Assembly (NCBI RefSeq): GCF_003957745.1
Contig: NZ_CP020373.1
Location: forward strand, 2,232,001 to 2,296,000
Direction of reading: 5' to 3'
DNA length: 64,000 nucleotides
Origin: Shewanella khirikhana
GTDB taxonomy: Bacteria > Pseudomonadota > Gammaproteobacteria > Enterobacterales > Shewanellaceae
Shown: positions 28,151 through 37,186 of the stretch, in pieces
Layout of the letters: each line of letters begins with the position of its first letter
How positions within the stretch are numbered: position 1 is the stretch's first letter
Notes under the pieces: generated by a model
What the model was told of the DNA's origin: nothing
The model's input: only the letters and a program-made list of their open reading frames with translations
The model's database searches: none
Made by a program: the position numbers and the translations under genes

Positions 28151-29566
28151 ATGAAACGCTCTCAGCCCCACGCGCGGCAACTTCTGTGGCTAAAACGGGC
28201 CGCAGTGGAAGGCTCCCGCCTCACCCCGGCGGCGCGCCGCAAACTCTACTTCAAAACCGGCTTTTACAGCCTGGCGCTGATCTGGTGTCTGGTTGCACTG
28301 CTGATGTGGCTCACCCCCGCCAAGTACGTCAGCCGCTGGACCCTGATTTTGCCCGGCAGCGGCGCAGGCGCGATGGTGAGTCTCGACAGCCTCGGTCAGG
28401 CGAGCGCCTCCACCAGCTCCCCGTATCTGTCATCAGCTATCGACCCAAGGGAAAACTACAAGGCCATTGTGCTCTCAGACCCGGTATTAATGCTGGCGGC
28501 CGAGCAGCTAAAGGAGTCGGTAGGCGCCTTTGGCAAACCCAAACTCAAGCTGCCCAGCCAAACCGGACTGATGGAGTTTGCCAGTGTCGGCGCCACGCCG
28601 CAGCTTGCCAACGCCAGGGCCTGGGCACTGTATCAAAGCCTGCAGCAAACACTGTCGACCCTGAGGCTGGATGAGATTGCCCAGCGCGAAGCCGGTGTGC
28701 GTCAGGGGCTCGATGGTTTTGCCGCCAAGGTCAGTGAAAGCCAGCAGCGGATTTTGATGTATCAGTCCGAGCGCGGTCTGGTGTCGCTCGATCAATTCAA
28801 AGAGCTGGCGCTGACCACCGAAAGGTTGCGCCAAAGCCGCACCGGCATTGAGTCTCAGGTGCGTGGTCTCGATGCCAGTCTGGCGACCCTTGAGCGCCAT
28901 CTGGGGCTGGATGTCTCTGAGGCCGCCGCCCTGCTCAAACTTAAAAACGATCAGCTGTTTCAGGCACTCTTGATGTCAGACACCCGTCTTGGTGCCAGCC
29001 TGACCGAACTTGGCGGCCGCCTTGGGCCACGCCATCCACAAATGCAAACTCTCAGCGCCGAAGCTGCCAGCGTCCGCCAGGGGCTGAAACGCCGCTGCAC
29101 CGAACTGCTTGGCCACTGCGATGTGTCGCGGATGCTGATGCTCTCGGCGGACGATATGGATGGCCGCGCGCAGCTGATGCAGCAGCTGATAAGCCTCGCC
29201 ACCGAGGCAGACGGCAAACGCCGGGAGCTTGAGACCTTAAGTACCGAGATAAGCGCGTGGGAAACCCGCCTCGAAGCCAGCAAGAAAGACGCCGCCAGGC
29301 TTGAAGATTTAAACCGCGAGCATCAGCTGGCCACCGCCGTATTCACCTCGGCCGCCGCCAGAATGGATGTAGGCAAGGCCGACATTTACGCCGCCTACCC
29401 CATGCTGCAACTGATGGCTGCGCCACAAATGCCCAAACAACCCGATCCCGTGGGGCCGCTGCTGATTTTGGTTGGCGGCATCGCGGCCTCTATCAGCATC
29501 ATTGCCGGACTGAGCCTGTTATGGATCCGCAAACCCATATTGCACAAACTGCTGATGAGCGCCTGA
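28151..29566 (+). CDS. Wzz/PCP-type polysaccharide chain-length protein, no kinase domain
   Basis: A 471-aa inner-membrane polysaccharide copolymerase. There is one TM near the N-terminus (about 37-56, ending before TPAKYVSRW), a long periplasmic coiled-coil-rich part (about 150-420) and a C-terminal TM (about 437-460, LLILVGGIAASISIIAGLSLLW) with a PxxP-like MPKQPDPVGP just before it. No tyrosine-kinase Walker motif is present, unlike Wzc. It begins 9 bases after the export gene and overlaps the polymerase gene by 46 bases. Confidence 0.86.
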   Translation: MKRSQPHARQLLWLKRAAVEGSRLTPAARRKLYFKTGFYSLALIWCLVALLMWLTPAKYVSRWTLILPGSGAGAMVSLDSLGQASASTSSPYLSSAIDPRENYKAIVLSDPVLMLAAEQLKESVGAFGKPKLKLPSQTGLMEFASVGATPQLANARAWALYQSLQQTLSTLRLDEIAQREAGVRQGLDGFAAKVSESQQRILMYQSERGLVSLDQFKELALTTERLRQSRTGIESQVRGLDASLATLERHLGLDVSEAAALLKLKNDQLFQALLMSDTRLGASLTELGGRLGPRHPQMQTLSAEAASVRQGLKRRCTELLGHCDVSRMLMLSADDMDGRAQLMQQLISLATEADGKRRELETLSTEISAWETRLEASKKDAARLEDLNREHQLATAVFTSAAARMDVGKADIYAAYPMLQLMAAPQMPKQPDPVGPLLILVGGIAASISIIAGLSLLWIRKPILHKLLMSA

Positions 29567-30813
29567 TTTATCGGGCCATCAGCCTCACCTTTGTCGTTTG
29601 GCTGCTGGGCGGTCTGTACCTGCTGGCGCCTGTGCTCGGCTGGGTGCTGCTGGCCCGCCTCGTGCGGCGCAAGCTCAGCCAGCCAAAGCATGACAAGCCG
29701 CTGAGCTGGCCGCTGTATGCCTGGGCGCTGGCCATGGTGGTCATGCTGCTGGCGCTGGTGATAGGCCACCTCACCATGGAGCTTGGCACTGCCAAACTGA
29801 TTAAATCTTCCATCGGCTGGGCCAAGGGCTGGGCCCTGATGGCACTGTTTATGTTGGCCGCAGCGCTGCCGGTGCGCCCGGAAGTGATTTTTCGCGCCTG
29901 CTGCCTGGTGTGCAAACAGGCAGTGCTGTTAATGCCACTGTTTGTTCTGGCGTGGCTGCTGCATCTGCCGCAAACCCTGTGGGTCTCCCCCACCCAGCTG
30001 ATTGGTGGCCCGGGGCCGGAGTTTTTCAGCGTCAGTCTCTATGAAATCGACCCAGGCAGCCACACCCCGCGCTGGCGCCTGTTTACCCCCTGGGCCCCCG
30101 CCCTTGGGCTGATGGGGAATCTGTACTTCATCTGTGCACTGGAAGAGAAGCACACAGGCTATCGCCGCTGGGGCTTGGCCGGCAGCATCCTGATGATCCT
30201 CTTGTCCCAATCCCGGCTCGCCATCGCCTGCGTGCTGCTGGTTATCGGCCTCAGGCTGCTGCTGGCAAGCTTCCGCCATCCCTGGGTCTATCTGCTTGCC
30301 GCCCCCGGCATGATGCTGGCGGGCTGCGTCGGCGGCGTCATCATCGAGCGGGCCGAGGCGGGTATGCAGGCGGTCAAGGCCGCCCGCGCAGGCTCGACCC
30401 GGGTCAGGCAGGCCCTCGGGGATATTGCACTTGAGCGTTGGTGGAACGAAGCCATCGTTTGGGGTCACGGCATAGTGGAGCGCGGCCCGCACATGGTGGA
30501 GTACATGCCCATCGGCTCCCACCACACCTGGTACGGACTCTTGTTTGTCAAAGGCCTGGCAGGCGCCATCGCCCTTGGATTTGCATTTGGCGCCAGCTTT
30601 TTGCACCTGCTGCCCCATGTCAGCCGCTTGTCATCGGCAAGGCTTGGACTGTCATTGCTGCTGATGCTGTTTCTGTACACCTTCGGCGAGAACCTCGAGA
30701 TCCTCTCCTACCTCTTCTGGCCTGCGCTGATGCTGATTGGCAGAGCGCATATCGACTGTGGCAAAGCCATTCGCAAAATGCAAAACGCCCGAGTCACCTC
30801 TGAAAGCAAATAA
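29521..30813 (+). CDS. Wzy-like O-antigen/EPS polymerase
   Basis: A 430-aa polytopic membrane protein with about ten hydrophobic segments and a large loop containing RLFTPWAPALG and GSHHTWYGLLFVKG, a pattern seen in the O-antigen ligase/polymerase (Wzy_C) group. The role is polymerisation of lipid-linked repeat units in the periplasm. The frame starts 46 bases inside the chain-length gene with a poor ribosome site, so coupling is likely. The 3' end contains the LuxO-type site 3. Confidence 0.78.
   Translation: MDPQTHIAQTADERLIYRAISLTFVVWLLGGLYLLAPVLGWVLLARLVRRKLSQPKHDKPLSWPLYAWALAMVVMLLALVIGHLTMELGTAKLIKSSIGWAKGWALMALFMLAAALPVRPEVIFRACCLVCKQAVLLMPLFVLAWLLHLPQTLWVSPTQLIGGPGPEFFSVSLYEIDPGSHTPRWRLFTPWAPALGLMGNLYFICALEEKHTGYRRWGLAGSILMILLSQSRLAIACVLLVIGLRLLLASFRHPWVYLLAAPGMMLAGCVGGVIIERAEAGMQAVKAARAGSTRVRQALGDIALERWWNEAIVWGHGIVERGPHMVEYMPIGSHHTWYGLLFVKGLAGAIALGFAFGASFLHLLPHVSRLSSARLGLSLLLMLFLYTFGENLEILSYLFWPALMLIGRAHIDCGKAIRKMQNARVTSESK
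30771..30783. promoter_or_regulatory. LuxO-type palindrome, site 3
   Basis: TCGCAAAATGCAA, whose reverse complement is TTGCATTTTGCGA: one mismatch from sites 1 and 2. It lies inside the 3' end of the polymerase gene, with its centre 80 bases upstream of the -24 GG at 30857. Confidence 0.6.
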
Positions 30814-30854
30814 AAATAATCAATGAATAACAGATGGTTAAAAATATTTTCTGA

Positions 30855-30871
30855 CTGGCACGATTCCTGAT
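30855..30871 (+). promoter_or_regulatory. Sigma-54-like promoter of the flippase gene
   Basis: CTGGCACGATTCCTGAT: the -24 half is perfect (YTGGCACGR); the -12 half reads CTGAT rather than TTGCW, losing the C of GC. 15 of 17 positions match. The flippase starts at 30927. Confidence 0.55.
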
Positions 30872-30926
30872 TAGTCAGTGTGAATCAAGGTTTTCAGGAT
30901 AAGCAAACAGCCAAAGGAGCACCGCG

Positions 30927-32426
30927 ATGCCAACACGCCAAAGGGCCCGCGCTAATGCGTCAGCCAGTGCCAGTGCCACAGCCAGAGCCAGAGCCAGAGC
31001 CAGCGCCACAGTATATAACCGCGCTCAGTCGGCTGACCATACTGCCAACAACCGGGCGGGCTCAGGTGCGGTCAGTGCCATGCTGGGCGGTATGATGTGG
31101 CTTGGCAGCGCCCAGGTATTGGGCCGCTGTGTGCGGCTGCTTGGCAGTATCTTGCTTGCCCGCATGCTCACCCCAGAAGTGTTCGGTCAGGCCGCCATCA
31201 TACTCACCAGCTTTGAGCTGATAGCGACCCTTATCCGCCGTATTTCCAGTGCCAGACTGATACCCATGGACGATACCGACCTTGGCCGCCACCTGCGGGC
31301 GGCCATTGTGCTCAATCGTCTGGCCTGCGTACTCGCCTTCGTTGCCATGAGCTTACTCAGCCTCCCCGTCGCCTTGTATTTTCAGGACTCTTCTTTGCCG
31401 GGGCCGATGATACTCATGGCAACAAGCTACTTGTTAATGCCACTTGGCATGCTCCACGCCGCCCTCAACCAAAGAGCCAACCGGATGCGGGTGCTCGGCA
31501 GCGCCCTGCTGTGGCAGACCATTGCCGATGGCCTGATGACCATAGCCCTGGCGCTGATGGGGCTGGGTCTGTGGGCAATCATAGTTCCCAAGGTACTGTC
31601 CACCCTGGTGTGGGCCGCCATCCACCGCCGCAACAGCCAGTTGCCAACGGCCTTGGCTTCAACGGGCAGGATTTCAACAGCCAGGGCTTCAACACAGCCT
31701 GGCATCAGCAGCCTGTGGGAGTCCGGCCTGCAAACCGGCCTTGCCGATTTTGTCGGCGCCCTTCGTACGAGCCTGGATGCGCTGCTGGTGGGGGCTTTTC
31801 TGGGTCTGCCTGCGCTCGGGGTGTACTTTTTTGCCAGCAATGCCGCCCTTGGGATCACCATGGGCATCATTCAGAGTTTTGGTACCGCCTTTTACAGCCG
31901 ACTTTGCAGCCAAAAACCTCAGGAGCGGGTGAGCTTCGTCGGCGGACTGATGACGGTGTCCCTGCTCACCAGCCCTTTGATTGCGCTGCAGTGCCTGCTT
32001 GCCCCCTGGTATGTGCCACTGCTGTATGGCAGCCACTGGGTGGATGCCGGTGCCCTGCCGATTTTTGTGCTGCTGTGCCTGTCGGGCCTGTGCCGGCCTC
32101 TTGGCGAAGCGGCAAGCCAACTGCTGCTCTCCCGCGGTCTGACCCGGGAAAACTTGCTGATGAATCTGTTATTCAGCGCCTTTTTGTTTGCCGGGCTTGT
32201 GCTGGCGGTGCAGTTTTCTCTGCTGGCGGTGGCAGCCACAGTGCTCAGTATTTATGGCCTTGGCATGCCATTGATGGCGCTCTACGCCAGCCGCCGCTGC
32301 CGTGAGCAAAGCGGTACGCAGCAGTGCCGACAACTCACACACTTTGCCAATTCATCCCCATCATCTGACCCCAGCGAGGAGGTACACCATGACCCCCAGA
32401 GTCTCAGTCGTAATGCCCGTGTATAA
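30927..32426 (+). CDS. Wzx-like polysaccharide flippase
   Basis: A 499-aa MOP-superfamily membrane protein with about 12-14 helices from residue 50 on (family start GGMMWLGSAQVLGRCVRLLG, and RMLTPEVFGQAA). It moves lipid-linked repeat units across the inner membrane. The first 50 residues are an odd Ala/Ser/Arg-rich tail built from a hexanucleotide repeat. AAAGGAGC before ATG 30927 shows that this tail is translated. The 3' end overlaps the start of the GT2 gene by 38 bases. A separate sigma-54-like promoter precedes it. Confidence 0.87.
   Translation: MPTRQRARANASASASATARARARASATVYNRAQSADHTANNRAGSGAVSAMLGGMMWLGSAQVLGRCVRLLGSILLARMLTPEVFGQAAIILTSFELIATLIRRISSARLIPMDDTDLGRHLRAAIVLNRLACVLAFVAMSLLSLPVALYFQDSSLPGPMILMATSYLLMPLGMLHAALNQRANRMRVLGSALLWQTIADGLMTIALALMGLGLWAIIVPKVLSTLVWAAIHRRNSQLPTALASTGRISTARASTQPGISSLWESGLQTGLADFVGALRTSLDALLVGAFLGLPALGVYFFASNAALGITMGIIQSFGTAFYSRLCSQKPQERVSFVGGLMTVSLLTSPLIALQCLLAPWYVPLLYGSHWVDAGALPIFVLLCLSGLCRPLGEAASQLLLSRGLTRENLLMNLLFSAFLFAGLVLAVQFSLLAVAATVLSIYGLGMPLMALYASRRCREQSGTQQCRQLTHFANSSPSSDPSEEVHHDPQSLSRNARV
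30963..31010 (+). repeat. Eight hexanucleotide units in flippase N-terminus
   Basis: Eight in-frame GCCAGN/GCCACA units encode alternating Ala-Ser, Ala-Thr and Ala-Arg pairs just after the start codon. Slippage would change length by two residues without breaking the frame. Confidence 0.9.
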
Positions 32427-33429
32427 CGTGCAAGCCTTTGTAAAAGAGGCCATTCAGTCGGTACTGGATCAAAGCTTTCTTCACTGGGAGCTCATCATAG
32501 TCAACGACTGCTCCACCGATCGCAGCCTGCTGCTGTGCCAGACATTTCGCGATCATCGTATTCGCATCGTAAACCATCCCCACAACAAGGGACTGGCGGC
32601 CGCGCGCAATACCGGCGTGCGCCATGCCATAGGTCGCTATGTGGCGTTTCTGGACTCGGACGATCGCTGGCACCCAGACAAATTGCGGCTGCATATCAAC
32701 CATTTGGATGCAAACCCTGCGGTGGGGATCAGCTTCAGCCGCTCGAGTTTTATCGATTATCTGGGCCAGCCCATCCATTGCTATCAGATGCCACAGCTGA
32801 CCAATATCACTCCGGCGCACCTGCTTTGCCGTAACCCGGTGGGCAACGGCTCGGCGCCGGTTTTAAGGCGGGAAACCTTAACGGACATTCGATTTCAGGC
32901 GCTCAATCACCGCGAAGACTATTCCTGCTACTTCGATGAGAATTTCCGCCAGTCGGAGGATATCGAATGCTGGCTGCGGATCCTCGCCACCACCAGTTGG
33001 AAAATGGAAGGGATCCCCGAGCCGCTGACCTTCTATCGCCTCAACCATGGTGGTTTGTCGGCCAATCTGCTCAAGCAGCTGGAAAGCTGGGAAAAAATGG
33101 TCGAAAAAGCCCGCCGGTTTGCGCCCAAACTGCTGAAACGTCATGAGCGCCATGCCAGAGGTTATCAGCTGCGTTATCTGGCGCGCCAGGCTATCCGCCT
33201 GGGGGATGGCGCCATGGCGGTGAAGCTGTGTAATAAGGCGCTGGTCACCGCCCCCGGCATCCTCACCCATGAAACCGGCCGCACCCTGTGCACAGTGGCG
33301 GCCGCCTATCTGCAATGGCTGTTGCCCACCAGCCTGTATTCCCAGTGCGAACGCCTCGGCCAGGCGCTGGTTGGCTGGCAGCAGCAGCGGCGGATCCGTG
33401 CCGATGGGGTCCAAAGCTCGCTGCTTTAA
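32389..33429 (+). CDS. Family 2 glycosyltransferase
   Basis: A 346-aa cytoplasmic GT-A enzyme. The fold start is VSVVMPVYN at about residues 5-13, the metal-binding DSDDRW lies near 100 and SEDIECWLRI in the acceptor region. The start ATG 32389 has GAGGAGGT and lies within the flippase 3' end; the longer frame from 32302 is only the overlap. Donor and acceptor are unknown. It probably adds a sugar to the lipid-linked repeat unit of this EPS. Confidence 0.9.
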   Translation: MTPRVSVVMPVYNVQAFVKEAIQSVLDQSFLHWELIIVNDCSTDRSLLLCQTFRDHRIRIVNHPHNKGLAAARNTGVRHAIGRYVAFLDSDDRWHPDKLRLHINHLDANPAVGISFSRSSFIDYLGQPIHCYQMPQLTNITPAHLLCRNPVGNGSAPVLRRETLTDIRFQALNHREDYSCYFDENFRQSEDIECWLRILATTSWKMEGIPEPLTFYRLNHGGLSANLLKQLESWEKMVEKARRFAPKLLKRHERHARGYQLRYLARQAIRLGDGAMAVKLCNKALVTAPGILTHETGRTLCTVAAAYLQWLLPTSLYSQCERLGQALVGWQQQRRIRADGVQSSLL

Positions 33430-33547
33430 GGCTGATAGATATCAGGCTGTCGGCACTGCTGGCCAGCTGATATCCCATCAAGACCTGGCCTTAAAGCAAC
33501 GAGCCAGCGCACGGTTTCGTCTTTCGCACGCCCGTATCCTGGGCGTT

Positions 33548-33560
33548 TTTCATTTTGCAA
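33548..33560. promoter_or_regulatory. LuxO-type palindrome, site 4
   Basis: TTTCATTTTGCAA, one mismatch from sites 1 and 2, with its centre 77 bases upstream of the -24 GG at 33631. A second, weaker copy lies at 33567-33579 (TCGCAAATTGCAC, two mismatches from TTGCA-N3-TGCAA). The 247 bases 33430-33676 hold these and a promoter but no gene. Confidence 0.6.
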
Positions 33561-33628
33561 GCCGCATCGCAAATTGCACTCCCGCTGCAGCCAAAAACAT
33601 AAGCAACTGAATATAAAGACAATAAAAT

Positions 33629-33645
33629 ATGGCATGCCATGTGCT
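33629..33645 (+). promoter_or_regulatory. Sigma-54-like promoter of the fusion-transferase gene
   Basis: ATGGCATGCCATGTGCT: GG and GC are in correct -24/-12 register, with 13 of 17 positions of YTGGCACGRNNNTTGCW. It is the weakest of the four by sequence, supported by the LuxO-type sites at the same distance. Confidence 0.5.
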
Positions 33646-33676
33646 ATCTCCCCTATGACACTAGGGAGGACATACC

Positions 33677-35638
33677 ATGGCCGCAAGAACACCCCTGACT
33701 ATCCCCAGCAGACCCAAAGCGCTGTGCCGTATCATCGATGGGCTGCTGGCTATCACAGTGCTGGCGCTGATTTTCCTGCCGCTGCTTTTGCTTTGCAGTT
33801 ATCGGTTACTCAAAGGTGAGCAGGCACTGGAACGCATTCATTTGATAGGTGCCAATTACCGGCCTATGTCGGTACTGCGGGTTCGCGGCGAGGGTCTGCT
33901 GCCAGCCATGAGTGAGCTGCTGTGGGTGCCTTGCGGCGGACTTGCCCTCCTCGGCGGCCCCTTGCAGTACCAGGGAATGCGCTATGGTCAATATCGCGCC
34001 TGGCCCGGGGTTATCGCCCTTGAGGATGTGCTGCGGCGCATGGGGCTTGGCTATCAGGACGACAGCACTGAGCTGAAACGGCTTCACGCCAGCGCCACCG
34101 CCTACCTGATGGGCCTTGGCCGGGCGCTTTTGTGCCTGCTGCTGGTTCCTCGGGTTCATCCGGGCATGCGGCGGGTGTCGCTGTTTGGCATTGGGATAGA
34201 CAACCTGTCGATGCCAGGCCTTATCAGCCAGATTGCCATCAAAGCCGGCGCCAGAGTCAAATCCAATGACAGACTTACCGACAAAGCCAGGGCCACAGAC
34301 AAGCCAGAGCACTACGCCTTTATCAATACCGATTGCCTCAACATTGCCGCCAAAGACACAGAGTACCGTGCTTTATTGGGCAATTGCGATGGCGTGTTTG
34401 CCGACGGCATGGGCGTGCGTCTTGCCTGCCATCTCACCGGCCAGGGTCTGCGGGACAATCTCAACGGCACCGACCTGTTCCCGCTGCTGTGCCAGCGCCT
34501 TGCACAGGAAGGATTGGGCCTCTTTCTCCTTGGCGGCGCCCCCGGGGTTGCCGATGCGGCGGCGAAAAAGATGCAGCAGCAATATCCTTCTCTGACCATC
34601 AGCGGCGTGCACCACGGCTTTGTGGGATCCGATGACTGGCCGAAAGTTATTGAGCAAATCAATCAAAGCGGCGCCGCTGTGCTTTTGGTCGGCATGGGCG
34701 CACCGCTACAGGAGCGCTGGATAGCCAGTTTCGCCAAACAGCTCAACGTGGGCGTTGCCCTGGGTGTGGGCGGTTTGTTCGACTTTTACTCGGGCCGTAT
34801 TCCAAGAGCCCCCCAATGGCTGCGCCAGCTTGGTTTTGAATGGGTATGGCGCTTGATGCAGGAGCCTGCGCGGATGTGGCGCCGCTATCTGATTGGCAAT
34901 CCGCTGTTTTTACTGCGGGTGCTGGCCGAGCGCCGCCGTTTGCAGCAAGCCCCCAAACCACAAACCCCGCTGCCCCAGTTTGACTGGCAGGCAGGCAAAG
35001 TCCAAAGCCCTCGCCCCCATCAACTGCGCCTGCTTTGTGGCCGCATTGGCAAACGCAGCCTGGATATCCTTGTCAGCAGTCTGGCGCTGTTACTGCTTAC
35101 CCCGATGTTTTTACTGGTGACGCTGGCTATCCGCCTCGAAAGCCCAGGGGCGGTACTCTACAGCCAAACCCGCGCCGGTGCGGGCAATCGTCCCTTCACC
35201 ATGTGGAAGTTTCGCTCCATGTATTTGGATGCTGAAGCCAGGCTCGCCGCGCTGCAAAGCGATAACGAGATGAGCGGCGGCGTGCTGTTCAAGATGCGCC
35301 GCGATCCACGTATTACCCTGGTGGGCCGCTTTATCCGCAAGGCCTCCATTGATGAGCTGCCTCAGCTTTGGAATGTGCTCAAAGGCGATATGTCGCTGGT
35401 GGGCCCCCGTCCGGCGCTACCAAGGGAAGTCGAGCAGTACCCCGCCAATGCCCGCCAGCGCCTGGCGGTCAAGCCAGGGATCACCTGTATCTGGCAGGTA
35501 TCCGGCCGCTCGGATATCCCCTTCGACACCCAGGTTGAGCTGGATCTGGAGTACATCCACACCCAGAGCCTGTGGGCCGATGTGTGCCTGCTGGCCAAAA
35601 CCATTCCGGCGGTGCTGACAGCCCGCGGCGCTTACTGA
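33677..35638 (+). CDS. Fusion of degenerate PGT, TagA/WecG glycosyltransferase and sugar-phosphate transferase
   Basis: A 653-aa three-part membrane enzyme. Residues 1-165 have an N-terminal helix (19-42) and look like a decayed bacterial sugar transferase (RAWPGVIAL where active members have VKPGITG; GGLALLGGPL where they have GDMSLVGPRP). Residues about 165-395 are a WecG/TagA/CpsF (GT26) domain with FINTDCLNIA, FADGMGVRLA, LFLLGGAPGVA and GVGGLFDFYSG. Residues about 440-653 are an intact polyprenyl-phosphate sugar-1-phosphate transferase with a membrane segment (about 455-480), MWKFRSMYLDAE, SIDELPQLWNVLKGDMSLVG and VKPGITCIWQVSGRSD. It could therefore start the repeat unit and add the next sugar. 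GGGAGGA precedes the ATG. Confidence 0.9.
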   Translation: MAARTPLTIPSRPKALCRIIDGLLAITVLALIFLPLLLLCSYRLLKGEQALERIHLIGANYRPMSVLRVRGEGLLPAMSELLWVPCGGLALLGGPLQYQGMRYGQYRAWPGVIALEDVLRRMGLGYQDDSTELKRLHASATAYLMGLGRALLCLLLVPRVHPGMRRVSLFGIGIDNLSMPGLISQIAIKAGARVKSNDRLTDKARATDKPEHYAFINTDCLNIAAKDTEYRALLGNCDGVFADGMGVRLACHLTGQGLRDNLNGTDLFPLLCQRLAQEGLGLFLLGGAPGVADAAAKKMQQQYPSLTISGVHHGFVGSDDWPKVIEQINQSGAAVLLVGMGAPLQERWIASFAKQLNVGVALGVGGLFDFYSGRIPRAPQWLRQLGFEWVWRLMQEPARMWRRYLIGNPLFLLRVLAERRRLQQAPKPQTPLPQFDWQAGKVQSPRPHQLRLLCGRIGKRSLDILVSSLALLLLTPMFLLVTLAIRLESPGAVLYSQTRAGAGNRPFTMWKFRSMYLDAEARLAALQSDNEMSGGVLFKMRRDPRITLVGRFIRKASIDELPQLWNVLKGDMSLVGPRPALPREVEQYPANARQRLAVKPGITCIWQVSGRSDIPFDTQVELDLEYIHTQSLWADVCLLAKTIPAVLTARGAY

Positions 35639-35648
35639 GGAGCCGATT

Positions 35649-37175
35649 ATGGAAGCCATTGTTTTTGCCAATCGCCATGGCCGGGAACTCAAGCCCCTGC
35701 ACGAGCACTACTGCCCTGCACTGCTGCCCGTGGCCAATCGGGCACTGCTTGAGTACACCCTTGACGACTTGAAAGAGGCAGGAATTCATAAGGTAAGGTT
35801 GATAGTAGGGCCGATGGCGGATGCCATTGAGGCGCTTATCGGCGATGGCAAACGCTGGGATTTACAGGTGAGCTATTTCTTGTCCCACCCACAGGAGTCC
35901 CCCGCCAGATTGCTGCCACGACTGGGGCTTGATGACAACAGCCAGTATCTGTTTGTGCGCGGCGATATCCTGAGAAGTCCCTGCATCAAAGGCTATATGG
36001 CCTTCGCCCATCGCCTGGGCGCGGAGCGGCTCATCCCAAGGCTCGACCGCCGCTCGCCCGGGCTTTGGTGTGGCCAGCCCAGTCCACTGGCGCTGACCCA
36101 GCTTGCCTGGCCGTTGAAAATGCCGCGACCAGACAGCAACAGCATCGTGGAAGTGCTGCACGGCCATTGCAGCCACTTTGAAGACTTAAGCGCCTTGATG
36201 GACACCAGTCGCCTGCTCGCCATGGGCCGATTTACCGGCCTTAGTCCCAGAGGCGCCCGCCGCCCATCGGGCAATGCATCTTTCCCCTTTTATGTTGGCG
36301 CCCACAGCCGGGTGCCAGGGCTGCACTTTCAGCAGGGTTTTGGGATTATCGGCGATGACTGTTCGCTGGATACCAGCGTGCGTCTGGAAGGTATCAATGT
36401 GCTCGGTGACAGGGTGATTGCTGCCCGGGATGTGGTCATCAACGACAGCCTGATCCTGGCCGACTCAGCCCTTGGCAAGGGCTTGTATCTTAAAAACAAA
36501 ATTGTCTCCCGTGGCCTGCTTATCGACCCAGTGAGTGGCGGCGCCATTGACGTATTCGACCCGGCTCTGCTGGGGGATAGTCGCCGCGTCCGGCAGGAAA
36601 AAGTATCGCTTCAAAGCACCCTAACGGGCCTTGCCCTGCTGGGCCTGCTGCCACTGTGGCCGCTGGCAGCGCTGACGGCGCGGGCGTTGCAGCTAAGCTT
36701 GCCTGCACCGCTGTCCGGCATCTCACAACTGCTGCGGGGAGCAACCACCCTGTTTGGTCCCGCGAATGTTTCCCTGTCTGCGCTGGCATCATCCAGCCCT
36801 GGGGGCGAGGCGGCGTCTATCAAGCTGCCCCGCCAAACCGGTTCAAAATACCAGCCGGTGCAAAAGCCCGGCCTCTTCGGCCCGCTGCAACTTGGCCTGC
36901 TGGCGGATGCGCCGGCAGAAGAGCAACTGCTGGTCAATCAGGAATTCGCCGCGCTTACCGGACTTGGGCGGGCGAAACGCCTGTGGCAGTGGCTGTATCA
37001 GCACCTGAAAGCATCGCTAAACCCGGCGCATAAAGCCCGAGAGGCAGAGATGTCAGCCCTGTTGGAACCTGAACCCCTTGCCGCAGATATCCAGTTTGCC
37101 CATACAGGCCAGTGCCGGCAGCCGCTCAAGGCCGCCAATGACAGCCATCTGCATTCAGGCCACAAAGCCCAATAA
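35649..37175 (+). CDS. Membrane-linked degenerate nucleotidyltransferase / beta-helix protein
   Basis: A 508-aa protein. The N-terminal part (about 1-200) has the fold signature of NDP-sugar pyrophosphorylases (LPVANRALLEYTLDDLKEAGI, then FVRGDI), but the nucleotide-binding GGxGTRL is replaced by NRHGREL, so catalysis is doubtful. Residues about 215-325 look like left-handed beta-helix hexapeptides (IIGDDCSLDTSVRLEG, VINDSLILADSALG). A hydrophobic segment follows (about 333-352), then a polar tail of 150 residues. It lies 10 bases after the fusion gene and 11 bases before tagD, inside the EPS operon. The function is unknown; it may be a regulatory or scaffold pseudoenzyme. Confidence 0.75.
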   Translation: MEAIVFANRHGRELKPLHEHYCPALLPVANRALLEYTLDDLKEAGIHKVRLIVGPMADAIEALIGDGKRWDLQVSYFLSHPQESPARLLPRLGLDDNSQYLFVRGDILRSPCIKGYMAFAHRLGAERLIPRLDRRSPGLWCGQPSPLALTQLAWPLKMPRPDSNSIVEVLHGHCSHFEDLSALMDTSRLLAMGRFTGLSPRGARRPSGNASFPFYVGAHSRVPGLHFQQGFGIIGDDCSLDTSVRLEGINVLGDRVIAARDVVINDSLILADSALGKGLYLKNKIVSRGLLIDPVSGGAIDVFDPALLGDSRRVRQEKVSLQSTLTGLALLGLLPLWPLAALTARALQLSLPAPLSGISQLLRGATTLFGPANVSLSALASSSPGGEAASIKLPRQTGSKYQPVQKPGLFGPLQLGLLADAPAEEQLLVNQEFAALTGLGRAKRLWQWLYQHLKASLNPAHKAREAEMSALLEPEPLAADIQFAHTGQCRQPLKAANDSHLHSGHKAQ

Positions 37176-37186
37176 GGAGCCTCATC

